The notes under the pieces are model-generated. The model had not been told where the DNA came from, did no database searches, and worked only from the letters and a program-made list of their open reading frames with translations. From Ananas comosus (Eukaryota > Streptophyta > Magnoliopsida > Poales > Bromeliaceae): a DNA stretch of 64,000 nt. The position numbers and the translations under genes are program-made. This document shows positions 1 through 10,506 of this stretch, piece after piece; position 1 is the stretch's first letter; every line of letters starts with the position of its first letter. The stretch covers positions 15,250,213 through 15,314,212 of the forward strand of contig NC_033621.1 of assembly GCF_001540865.1 (NCBI RefSeq). Direction: 5' to 3'.

Positions 1-1907
1 TCAGGTCAGAGTCATTAAAAATGAGTCATGATACATTTTTCCTAGGGCCCTTGCCGCAATTGGGAAAAAAAACATTTTCCTAGAAAATTAGCAATGATGC
101 TCTTCATGTATGTCAATCTTTAATTAACCGCACACTGAAGTAACTCGAAGCAACATTTTTAATATTAAAACGGCCATCCAATTGATAGCAGAGTCGCTGA
201 TAAAATGAGGAAATCATGTCCTCTTACCTTCCAAGAACTAGAGGCTTCAGATCTCATTGATAATGCAGTAAAGGTTGGAGAACAAACTATCTTGTTTCTT
301 AGCTCTTTTGAAGGGGATTCAGACCTCTGACGAGTTTCTGCACCGATAACTTTCAATGTAATTGATCGAACAAACTTGGCATCCCTAGATGAAGGTAATA
401 AACTTGGCATCCCTAGATGAAGGTAAACCTTACTAATGGTGAAAAGGAGATTGAGCATCTGAATTATCGATTATGTAAGAAATTGAGTTTTAGAAGGGGT
501 AGATATGTGAAATACTGGATGTTGCAACAATAGATTAATGGAAATGAAGGGGGCTCTATACGTTGATATAAGTTTTAAAGTTATTGCATTAGTCAGTACA
601 TTAATTTTGGAGTATTGTCATTGGTGAATTGTCCAAAATGATTATAAAGTTCTGTGTGAACAATTATGGCATCTTCACCTTTGTCCTTATTTTTACTTAC
701 AGACGTAAAGCATTCCACTCTTAAGATGTGATGGCAATAGCTAATGATGCTTCTGTAGTCTCTGTAAGTATCAAAATACAGTTAAATGTTAGGGGGGTGT
801 AGTGTCTCCAAGTGTGACATTTCGAGGGCTGGCGAAAAAGAATTATGACTGAGTGAATTGTTTTTTTTCACTATTCACTTCAAAGGAAAAGTAGAAATTA
901 TTTTCCTTCACTGGCTGCCGTTCATGATATTTTGAATCATCTGCTGTTTCCAAGTTATCTAAAATCTGAATCATTGTCAATAGGTGTGATAGTGGGGACA
1001 TCCTATGTGGTTACTCCCAGTTCTCATGACATTGAAGCTACCCTGGATGAATGTGATTAGTCGGATCTGAATACTCAACGTGAGTCGACTACATTCTCAA
1101 CTTTGATTCAACTTCTGCAACTTGCTATCATATCTTTCTTCCTTTAATGTAATGCAGTTTTTTATGGTCTTTGTGGAGCTCTTTACCGTCTAGATCAGGG
1201 ACTTGTATGCTATTCAACATGTAATATGGAAACCATAAGAGATGGCTCCTTCCTATGTTATTATATTCTTCAACCTTCAGATAAGGGGCTAATGCTTCTA
1301 AGGGTATTCAACTTTATATCTTGTCAATCTTTCATTATTTCAACATGTAATATGGAAATAATCTTTCATTATTTCATTATTTCATTAATGTTAGTTGTGT
1401 AAATTTGAAGATTATCTAAATCTACGTAGTTGAGCCTTAAATGCTCAAAACATTTACTTGTTTCTTACTTGTGTCATACCATATCATGTTGTGTCATTTT
1501 CAGCTAGCCGGGCCTTGTGGTGATGATTTATTGTTTAATTTATATAATTTGCTCATCTTTCTTTTGTTTGTTGCAGGAAATGAATTGCTGTTGAAATAGG
1601 AGCTGAAGCATTTTTTTTATCGTTTTTAAGTATTTTTTATTTTCAAAGTTGATAGAGTTAGGAATAATGTTGAACTGTATATCGAATATTATTACTCTAT
1701 TGCCTTTAAATTGATTTTGCTATTATTTTGTTTTTAAGCTCTTGTGGATCAGAAGTCAATTAGCTTTTTAAATTGTTGTTAAAAGAATAATTTTGTTTAC
1801 TTAAATATTTTGTTTGTTATTTTGTATATGTTCTATTTATAAAATATAAGCTGTATTTTTTATATTTAGTTTATTGCCTTTTTATTATTGGTGGCTATTT
1901 ATTGCAC
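1..1907. other. AT-rich stretch, no gene recognised
   Basis: About 1.9 kb of AT-rich DNA without a reading frame that looks like a protein. The only open stretch (165-458, minus) has no recognisable motif and no splice context. Poly-T runs and short direct repeats are common. It is probably old transposon or intergenic DNA next to the CACTA element, but no family could be named. Confidence 0.6.
372..427. repeat. Short tandem duplication, 28-bp period
   Basis: Two adjacent copies of a unit beginning AAACTTGGCATCCCTAGATG, starting at 372 and 400 and almost identical. It is a local duplication in non-coding sequence with no evident function. Confidence 0.8.
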
Positions 1908-2317
1908 AGTTGGTGGCGACAAAAAATTGCCTTTTTTTTTTTTTTTACTAAGGTGGCAACTGTAATGGTTGCCACTTAAGGTAAATATTTGGTGGCGAAA
2001 ATGTATTGCCACCTTATCTCTATGAAAGGTGGCGACTAAGAAGGGCCATTAAAAAGTCATATTTGATGGCGACAAAATGTCGTCACGTTATCTTTAATAA
2101 GGTGGCGATTAATAATTGCCATTAAAAGTTATATTTGGTGGCGACAAAATGTCGCCACACTACCTTTAATAAGGTGGCGACTAATAATGGCCACTAAAAG
2201 TCATATTTCGTGGCGATAAAATATCGCCACGCTATTTTCAAAAAGGTGGCGATTTTTCATGCTTCGCCACAATTTCATTTAGCGGCAACACTTTCGGTGG
2301 CAGCTTGTGGCGACTTT
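1908..2317. repeat. Tandem array of GTGGCGAC dyad repeats
   Basis: At least ten copies of GGTGGCGAC or its complement GTCGCCAC, spaced roughly 36 bp. Several units form hairpins such as GTGGCGAC-AAAAT-GTCGCCAC, with TAATAATGGCCACTAAAAG between them. Arrays of short inverted motifs like this are typical of subterminal regions of CACTA-type transposons. The array stops at an N (2,318), three bases before a different CACTA element starts. It may therefore be the remaining 3' end of a second CACTA-like element whose terminal bases are lost or unresolved. Confidence 0.7.
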
Positions 2318-2320
2318 NTT

Positions 2321-2520
2321 CACTACAAGGAAATGGAGCTCTACCGACGTTTTTTTAGGGATGCTTCGTTTGAGCGTCGGCAAATCCCAATTTATCTCCT
2401 AAATTATCGATGCTTAGGGTAAGCGTCGACGAAATAAAATTTTAGGCGCTGAAATAATTAAGTGCCCGCGAAACGCTACGCCCGCGAAACGCCCGCATAG
2501 CGCGAAAACATAGCGCCAAA
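2321..2520. repeat. CACTA left terminal and subterminal repeats
   Basis: After the CACTACAAGGAAA terminus come GAGCGTCGGCAAATCCC and TAAGCGTCGACGAAAT, then a cluster of CGAAACGC, CCCGCGAAACGC and TAGCGCGAAA motifs. The GCGTCGGCAAA unit is shared with the right end (13,205-13,470). By analogy with En/Spm these are likely binding sites for the element's second protein. That role is inferred from the family. Confidence 0.75.
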
Positions 2521-2599
2521 AGTGATAAAAAAAAAAACCCTAAGCCTCATATTAGTTCTATTTTCACATTTCCTCTGTCACTACATGCCTTTTTCCATT

Positions 2600-3827
2600 C
2601 CCACCTTCCTTCACAGGTGAAGAAGAAGGTGATCTCCCGCATCCATCGCTGCGCCCTCTCCCGCCTCTGCCGCCGCTCCCACTTCTCCGCCCAATCCCAC
2701 CGCCAATTCGTCTAGGGCGCCCAGCTCCTCGCCCGCGCCCGCTCCTTCTCCATTTCCTCCGCCTCCACCTCCACCTCCGCCCTCGCCCACTCCGCCATCG
2801 CAGAGGCCGCTGCTGCCCTCGACGCTTGCGATGCCGCGCCCCACATCTTGAAGGCCCTCGCCCTCGACCTCTTCGGCCACCGCCTCCCCTTGCTCCGATC
2901 TCTCGACGCCGCCCTCTCCCACCAGCCACCAAATCCCTTTCCCCCAACGAGTGTGGCAACGCCCTCTTCAAGTGCGCCTGGATCCAGCTCGCCCTCAACC
3001 ACCAACGCTGCCTCGACGCAGCCCTCGCCGACCTCCTCGACACCGCGCGCAGGGCTTATGGATGGAATGAGAAACTTGAATGAGCTTCTGGAGCTGGATG
3101 CAGAAGCTCTGATATGAAGTTTAGCTTCAGCAGGAATCTTCTGGTACTTACTAATTAAAAAACTTGTAGGGCTTTTCTAAAGAATCTACTCAAAGAGCAT
3201 TGATTTCTATAGAAGGTCTATATAGGCCCCAAGTTTATGAGTCTGAGTTTTGAAACATATTGTGAATTAAAAGTAGTGACAGAGTCTGTCAACCTCCAGA
3301 TTTTGAGAAATAGTATGTGCAGAATGAAGCAAAATAATAGTTATATCTTAAAATTTGCATTCATTTACCCAAGTATCCTTCCGCTATTGAAAAACATGGT
3401 CGTATTAAAAAGGTAGTTGATACTAAATTTTAATAGGCCACACTCTTCTTTTGAAAAGATAGGTGCTTAAATTATCTGGAAAGCATGAGAAGTAGGTGAC
3501 ATATTTAGGCCTTGTTTTGTTATGCATCAATTTTACATTTTTTTCCCCTTTTTTTTCTCTTTCACTTAATTCCATGCTTTGCGTAGTCTGATGACAGATT
3601 GTTTGCAATCTCTGCAACATTGGTGTTTGTTTTTTTTTTTTTAAGTAGTAGGAACAATTATCTCTAAGGCCTTTGCCATCCTCGGCGAGTGCTACCAGCA
3701 CAAGGGATCCGTCGAGGCTGCACGGTGCACCTTCGACCCTGCCATTTGGATTGACGCCTGCTTGGAATTGGCTCGGCAGGACCTACAGAGGCTATCCGGA
3801 TCCAGAGGCAGAGACATGAGCAGCTGA
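2600..3827 (+). pseudogene. Captured, decayed TPR-protein gene fragment inside the CACTA element
   Basis: GC-rich, coding-like sequence inside an AT-rich transposon. One frame (about 2,716-2,935) reads as an alanine-rich helical segment containing [20 protein letters not shown] and [18 protein letters not shown] second frame (about 2,936-3,060) continues it with NALFK and [13 protein letters not shown]. After about 600 bp, a further segment at 3,660-3,827 reads SKAFAILGECYQHKGSVEAA and ends in a stop. This layout, with helix pairs and a GECY..KG..EAA signature, is that of a plant tetratricopeptide-repeat protein split by an intron. An in-frame TAG at 2,713-2,715, the frame change near 2,935 and loss of the gene's start show that it is non-functional. 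The likely origin is transduplication of a host gene. The parent gene is not in this window. Confidence 0.62.
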
Positions 3828-4186
3828 GTAAGGGTTTTCTTCCCCTGTCCCTCTCCGTCTTTCTTGTTTTTGTTCCATTTCGTGTAGGGTTTTTGAAAGT
3901 TGGATTGTTCAATTTCTCTTTCGATTTCTTTACAGGACAAGAAGGCTCCATAGCTCAAGCTCTCTCTTCGATCTCATTATTGAGGACATGAGATCCGGTC
4001 CATCCATAGTTCGAATACCAGTCCCTTGCTGAACCCAGCCTCTTCTTACAGGAATTTCCATTGATAACTTGTGATGCTGCATTTACTCCCTCAACTGCCA
4101 AAGTTGTTCTTGGTACGTAGATTGAGACATTGGATTGCAAACTATTACTGTAAAACTCATAACGAGTTTCGGATCCGATCCATACC

Positions 4187-4286
4187 GCGGGGGGCTCCGC
4201 CCCCCGCACCCCCTGGCGAATGTCAGTGGTGGGCTACGGGCTCGGGCCTGTCGGCCCGAGCCCTCCGCTACCCACCACAGACATTC
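4187..4286. other. Two adjacent GC-rich hairpins inside the CACTA element
   Basis: 4,187-4,207 is a perfect stem GCGGGGGGC / GCCCCCCGC with a 3-base loop. Eleven bases later, 4,218-4,248 pairs imperfectly with 4,253-4,286 (GAATGTC..GGTGGGCTA..GGGCTCGGGCC) around the loop TGTC, giving a stem of about 30 bp. The block lies in otherwise AT-rich DNA. It could be a tiny foldback element, a remnant of captured DNA or a structured part of the element's transcript. Confidence 0.75.
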
Positions 4287-6080
4287 ATTTTTCCTCCATA
4301 TTTTTCTTTTTCAATTTGGTCGCACCGCGAAACAGTCGGCGAATCAAAAATCCGAACTTGAGTCGAATATTAATTTCGAGTCACATCTAACAATATGCTC
4401 CAAAATTTTTTTTGGTTTCTAAAACATCTTTGCTTCTTTTTTGCGTAAAATATTTAGATAGAACAAACTCTGAAAAAATGAAGTCTAATAGAATTTGTTG
4501 GACTGATCTAACGGTTTGTATGGTCTTAGATGCTTGACGTTTGTTAGCAGATGCCCATAGCAGAATTCTTATGAACTCCCACACAAGGTTAATTGCTTGA
4601 TTGAATCTTCCATCATTTGTCATTCAACCTTAGCAAGTTGTAGGTACTGATTGTAGAAATTTTTGTGTTGTTCTACCAACTCATTAGCCACCACTTTGTT
4701 AGGAAAGAGCTTAATTGAATTAATATGCTTGAAGTTCTTTTTCCGTCGTTTAACAATGTACTTTGATAGAATTTTAACCACACCTTGATAATTTAGCACC
4801 GAGAGCACATGCCTACCTGAAATACCTTGAATTGAAAATAGCAACAAAATATAGCTAAATTCAAACTCATTTTCACTGTAAAGAACCTCATAGCTCTTTT
4901 GCTATAAGGCTAAACCATCTTTCACTCTTGTATGGTCTATTACCTCAAAGAAGGATACTAATCCATCAACTTTCACTAGCGAAGGGGTGCAATAGGTCAA
5001 AATCTTGATCTCTTCTTGGAATGTTAAACATTTCCAATATTGTGTAAACCTTGCATAATTGCTGTTTCATGTAAAATTGTATTACTAATTGAAGGCCTAT
5101 ACTCTATATGCACATGAGAAAAAAGATCTAATTTTTTTAGATTGTAGTGTTTAACATAGTAAAATCTTTTTATCAAAAAATTTGCTTTGATATATCCTAT
5201 AAAATATATTTGTCACCTAAGAAATGTTATTGGCTGATATTTTTATGAAAACAAGATAACTTAGCATTTTTTTTATTTGGTACTTTTCTAAAAATCCTAG
5301 ATGGCCCTTAAATTTTTGTTTGAAACGTGAAACTAGCCATACAATTAGTGTTTAATTCCAGATAAGCTCTATCATGTCAAACATTTGATTCACAAGTAAT
5401 ATTACACTGCTAAATAATAGTTTTAAATATTACAGGAATACAATTATTCCTAACCAACACCATAGCACCGTTCCCGGCTCGACAAACTCATTGGTAATAG
5501 TTAGTCAAAGCGAAATTTTTGGATAAGGAGCTTCAAAATTCTACAGTGAGGAGAGCAAGATCTTCTTGGTATGGTAAAGCTTATTATTTTGCATATTTTT
5601 CTGTATTTTTTTTTTCAATTTTGTAGTATTGTTTTTCTCTTTATTGACATAGGAAGTCGTAAAATTTCTTAATTTTAATTTGCAAATAAACTATGATCTT
5701 TCTTTGTTATTAATTCTTTTCATGAATTGGTTGTAGATGAATTCCTTTCATAATTGTAATTGAATTTAAAATAACCATATAATTAATAATCACGGCAAAT
5801 TAAATTATGAGAATCATCATTTATAATTATGGATTCTAACTGATTTGTTATTTTTAAATTAATTTCCATAATTTTGGAAGTAAGTGTGTTAATTGAAATG
5901 CTAAATTTTTTAGTAAGGAGTATTAGTGTCAACTCTAACTAAATATGAAGTTTAGAACAGTCCATTATTTATTTTTATTGTTTGGGCTCAATTTTATAAA
6001 GCTAAATATCTCTTTCTACCCTAATGTTTATAGTTGAGACTGAAGTTCTTGTTCTTTATTTTACTTTTTTTTTTTAACAT
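4287..6080. other. CACTA interior upstream of the transposase; unassigned open segments
   Basis: AT-rich DNA between the hairpins and the transposase start. On the minus strand, 4,387-4,847 holds two adjoining open segments in the same frame, separated by one stop and with protein-like composition (FPNKVVANELVEQHKNFYNQ and WEFIRILLWASANKRQ). I do not recognise the family; it could be a second captured gene fragment. From about 5,000 to 6,080 nothing is recognisable apart from the expected promoter and leader region of the transposase gene. Confidence 0.4.
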
Positions 6081-9000
6081 ATGGGTTATAATCATACAGA
6101 TTGTGATACAATGGACAAAAGTTGGATAAGTAAGCCGAGAAATGATAATGCGTACATTGATGGTGTTAGAAATTTTATTAAATTTGCTATGGAAAAATCA
6201 TCGATAAATGGCAAGATCTTATGCCCATGTCGAAAGTGTTACAACAATTCTTCTTTTGTACCAGAAGTTGTCGAAGAACATTTAGTGTGGAACGGTTTTT
6301 TATTAGGTTACAATGTTTGGGTATTTCATGGAGAGTCATTTGTGACATCTTCAAGTGAAATCGAATGCACTTCATTTGCTCTAGGGTCTACTAGTGCACA
6401 AGAAAGTAGTTCAAGACAAGATGGTCTAGGAGGATTGCTACAAGATGTCTTTGGAATTATGGGTACTAATTTGAATAATGAACAAGTAATGAATGAGACT
6501 ATTCCTAATAATTTAGAAGAATATAATGACGAGGCGTATGCTACCGGATTTCTCGGCGAGCAAAATTTTAATGAGAGGTCAATGCAATCATCACCTAGTG
6601 AAACAATCCGATATAAAAACTTGGTGAAAGATTGTGATCAAGAATTATATCCAGGTTGTAAAACTTTTTCCAAGATATCATTCATTCTCCGCTTATTCCA
6701 CCTCAAATGCTTAAACGGGTGGTCTGGAAAATCCTTTACAATGTTGCTTCAATTATTAAAGGATTCATTTCCTGAAGGAACCTCTTTGCCGTCATCTTAT
6801 TATGAAGCTAAAAAGCTAATAAAAGATTTGGGTCTTGGATATGAGAAGATTCATATTTGCCCTAATGATTGTATGTTATATTGGGGTGAGACGATGGATC
6901 AAGAGTATTGCAATGTGTGTGGATCTTCACGGTGGACAATGAACAAAGATGATGATGATGGTTCTGATGATTTGCGAAGAAAAAAAAAGCCGGCCAAAAT
7001 ATTACGCTATTTTCCTTTGATACCAAGATTAAAAAGAATTTATATGTCATCTAAAGTTGCTTCGTTAATGAGATGGCATGATGAAGGTCGCATTAAAGAT
7101 GGAATCTTGAGACACCCAGCAGATGGCCTCGCGTGGAAATCATTTGATGATCATTATCTTGATTTTTCTTCCGATCCTCGTAGTGTTAGACTTGGTCTTG
7201 CTAGTGATGGATTTAATCCTTTCCGAACAATGAGTACCACTTATAGCACTTGGCCGGTGATATTGATTCCTTATAATTTACCTCCGTGGTTATGCATGAA
7301 ACAATCATCATTGATCCTATCAATGGTCATCCCCGGTGAAAAAGGTCCAGGTAATGATATTGATATTTATTTGCAACCTTTAATAGCGGAGTTAAAACAA
7401 TTATGGGATGGTGTTGATACTTTTGATGCTTCTACTAAGCAAAACTTTATCATGAAAGGAGCTCTTATGTGGACTGTTAATGATTTTCCTGCTTATGCTA
7501 ATTTATCCGGTTGGAGCACAAAGGGTCGTGTTGCTTGCCCTTGTTGTGGGGTTTCAACCGATTCACGTTGGTTGAAGCATAGTAAGAAGTTTTGTTATAT
7601 GGGTCATCGTCGATGGTTAGAACCAAATCATTCTTTTCGATATCAACAAAATCAATTTGATGGTACTATAGAGTTGCGTTCCGCTCCAATATCACCATCT
7701 GGAATTGATGTCCTAAGGCAACTAGAGGGCACAAGTTATAAATACGGCAAAGGCTCAAAATCTTCTAAGAAAAGGATGAGAGAGGAAGTTGCTAGTTCTG
7801 CAAATCAAGTAGTGGATGAAGTTGGCACTACAAATCAAGTAAGAGTGTTTGAAGATGCCGATGAGTTCATTGGGGATGACCATGATTTTCATGAAGTTGG
7901 GAATGATAGTGATACATTAGATGCATCAACACAATGTGTAGTGAAAAATTTGTGGAAGAAAAAGAGCATCTTTTTTGAACTGCCATATTGGAAGTACAAT
8001 CTTCTTCGACATAATTTAGATGTCATGCATATACAGAAGAATGTTTGTGATAACTTTATTGGAACCTTTTTGAATATGCATGGTAGGACAAAAGACAATT
8101 TGAATGCACGGAAGGACCTAGAGGATATGGGCATACGACATGATCTACATCCCAAGTTGCAATCGAATAATAAAACTTACATACCTCATGCAATCTACAC
8201 TATGTCTACACAAGACAAAGTAAATTTTCTGACAGTTTTAAAAAATATTAAAGTTCCGGATGGGTATGCATCGAATATTTCAAGATGTGTGAATCTAAAA
8301 GAACGGACACTTTCAAACCTCAAGAGTCATGATGGTCATATTTTACTGCAGGATATTCTTCCATTAGCTTTGAGAGCATCTATGTCAAAACAGATTATCA
8401 CAATTATTTCGGAGCTATCATTATTTTTCAAATCAATATGTTCCAAATCTCTTGATCCAAAAGCTCTTGATCAGTTGGACTCAAGTGTTGCATTAACACT
8501 ATGCCACATTGAGAAAATATTTCCCCCTAGTTTTTTCACTATCATGGTTCACCTCATTATTCATTTAGCATCGGAGGCCAAATTAGGTGGTCCTGTACAC
8601 TACAGATGGATGTATCCCATTGAAAGGTGAGAAATTTAAATCTAAGTAATTTATGTATCATTAGTTTATATATTTGACCAATTTATTACTAAGCAAATTA
8701 ACAACATATAATTTTACAAAATTTTATTATGCTAGGTACTTGGTACGCCTAAAATCTTATGTACGTAACAGAGCTAAACCAGAGGGCTCGATTGCTGAAG
8801 GATACATTGCAGAAGAATGTTTAACATTTTGTTCAAGATATTTGGAAGGTGTGGAAACAATATTCAATCGACCACAAAGAAACTATGATGATGTAGATAA
8901 TGCGGAAGCTTATATGTTCTTATCCGGTGGGCGAGTATTAGGAAATTTCGAAAGCATTGTGCTTGATGAAATCTCATTAGCGCAAGCACATCGCTATGTG

Positions 9001-9906
9001 CTACTTCATTGTGACAAAATCACTTCATATCGTAGGTGAATACCATTTTATTAGTTTTATCCATAATATTTATTTTTTTTGGTACAAATTTGAGTCCACT
9101 AAATGATTAGCTATTGACATAATATAGAGAATTTTTGGTGGCTCAACGGAGAGCTAATCGTGCGATTCGAGCTAATCAAAGTATTGAACAAAAGTGGCTG
9201 GTAGAAAAATTTCCTGAATGGTTTTTAAGACAGGTAAACAATAATTATTGAATGAAATGTTATATACATTTTACTATAAAATAATTACTTAACCTATTCT
9301 TGATCATAGGTACCAAAACTACATGAGAACAATTGTTCAGAAGAAATCATTGCAATGGCAAGAGGTCCAAATAATATTACAAAAAGATTTAGTGGTTTTA
9401 TCATAAATGGATTTCGGTTCCACACAAAGGATCGTGAAAAGTTTCGTAAGACTCAAAATAGTGGAGTTATGGTGGAAGCAGACGGGCAAACTTATTATGG
9501 CGCACTCACTGATATTTTTGAGCTAGATTATTTTGGGAAGTTTAAAGTTGTCTTATTTCGTTGTGATTGGGTGGATGTTAGGTCACCAAGGGGTTTAAAG
9601 CAAGACACGAATGGATCAACTCTTGTTAACTTTTCCAAGTTGATACACACTGGGCAATTTTTGAAAGATGATCCATTCATATTCTCATCTCAAGCAAAAC
9701 AAGTATTTTATGTACAAGATCCCAGAAATGAAGATTGGAATCACGTTATCATGACAAAACCAAGAGACTTGTATGATGTAGGGGTGGAGATGCCAGAAGA
9801 GGATGACGAGACTTACACCCAATGCTTGCTTTCTAATGTTATGGGTGTTGATGAATTAAATGATTGCACAAGTTGGGTCAGAATAGATGTTGAAGAGACG
9901 CACTAG
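6081..9906 (+). CDS. CACTA transposase, TNP2/TNPD type (four exons)
   Basis: Transposase of the element: it should recognise and cleave the CACTA termini in the nucleus. The model is 6,081-8,626, 8,736-9,035, 9,128-9,233 and 9,310-9,906, about 1,182 residues. Every intron has GT..AG ends and the reading phase is kept throughout. Domains in order: an N-terminal Transpos_assoc-like region with cysteines in CPCRKC (residues about 10-85); Transposase_21 (about 320-505) with MRWHDEGR, WKSFDDHYLDFSSDPRSVRL and a CPCCG cluster; a DUF4218-like region from about 633 (YNLLRHNLDVMHIQKNVCDN) running into exon 2; and a DUF4216-like region in exon 4 (GFRFHTKDREK.., TDIFELDYF, LFRCDW). A second in-frame ATG at 6,111 starts MDKSWI, the more usual N-terminus of this family, and may be the true start. 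No internal stop was found, so the protein may be functional. Confidence 0.93.
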
Positions 9907-10506
9907 TACTTAATTTATCTTATACTAGCTTGTAATATGTAGGTTATGTCTTTATCTTTGTTAAAGTTACATGACTCTAGTGTGCTATCTCTTTAGTGAA
10001 AGTTGACTTTCATTTATATTTTCTTATATTTTACTCTCATTTTGTAGGAAAACTTGATATTTTGATGACTATCATTACTTTTCTACTGTCCTTTTTGGCA
10101 TTTCTTAAATATATAGTAGATTTGTATCTTTCTTAATCAGGTAATGTACATGCACACTTGCCTAAAATAAGTGATTTGGAAAGGACCAAATTCCTGGTAT
10201 GTAATAATGTGCTCTTTGTACTGATTCAACTCAACTATAGTTCAATAACTTTATTTACTATATCATAATTAGGAAATTTGTTATTCTTATAAATTTAGTT
10301 GTCTTATATTGTAGAAGTTGTAGTATGAATAGCTTTTTCGAAAGCATCTCTATGATAAGCAAATATTTATTCACACAATTTTCCAGTATATTTTGTATAA
10401 TTTGCTTCTCTTAGCATATACTAATCTTCTTTAGCATTCTATAGCAATATTTCAACTGACATATTAATTAATTATACAATTATCGTATTCAATAGGTATT
10501 AAAATT
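9907..10506. other. Spacer between the two CACTA genes
   Basis: 600 bp of AT-rich sequence with no coding signal. It should hold the 3' end of the transposase transcript and the start region of the next gene. In En/Spm the second protein comes from alternative splicing of one long transcript. The second gene here has its own ATG, but shared transcription is possible. Confidence 0.6.

Noticed and set aside
7889..8155. Minus-strand open frame inside the transposase exon
   Set aside because: It is antisense to conserved transposase coding sequence with no independent support.
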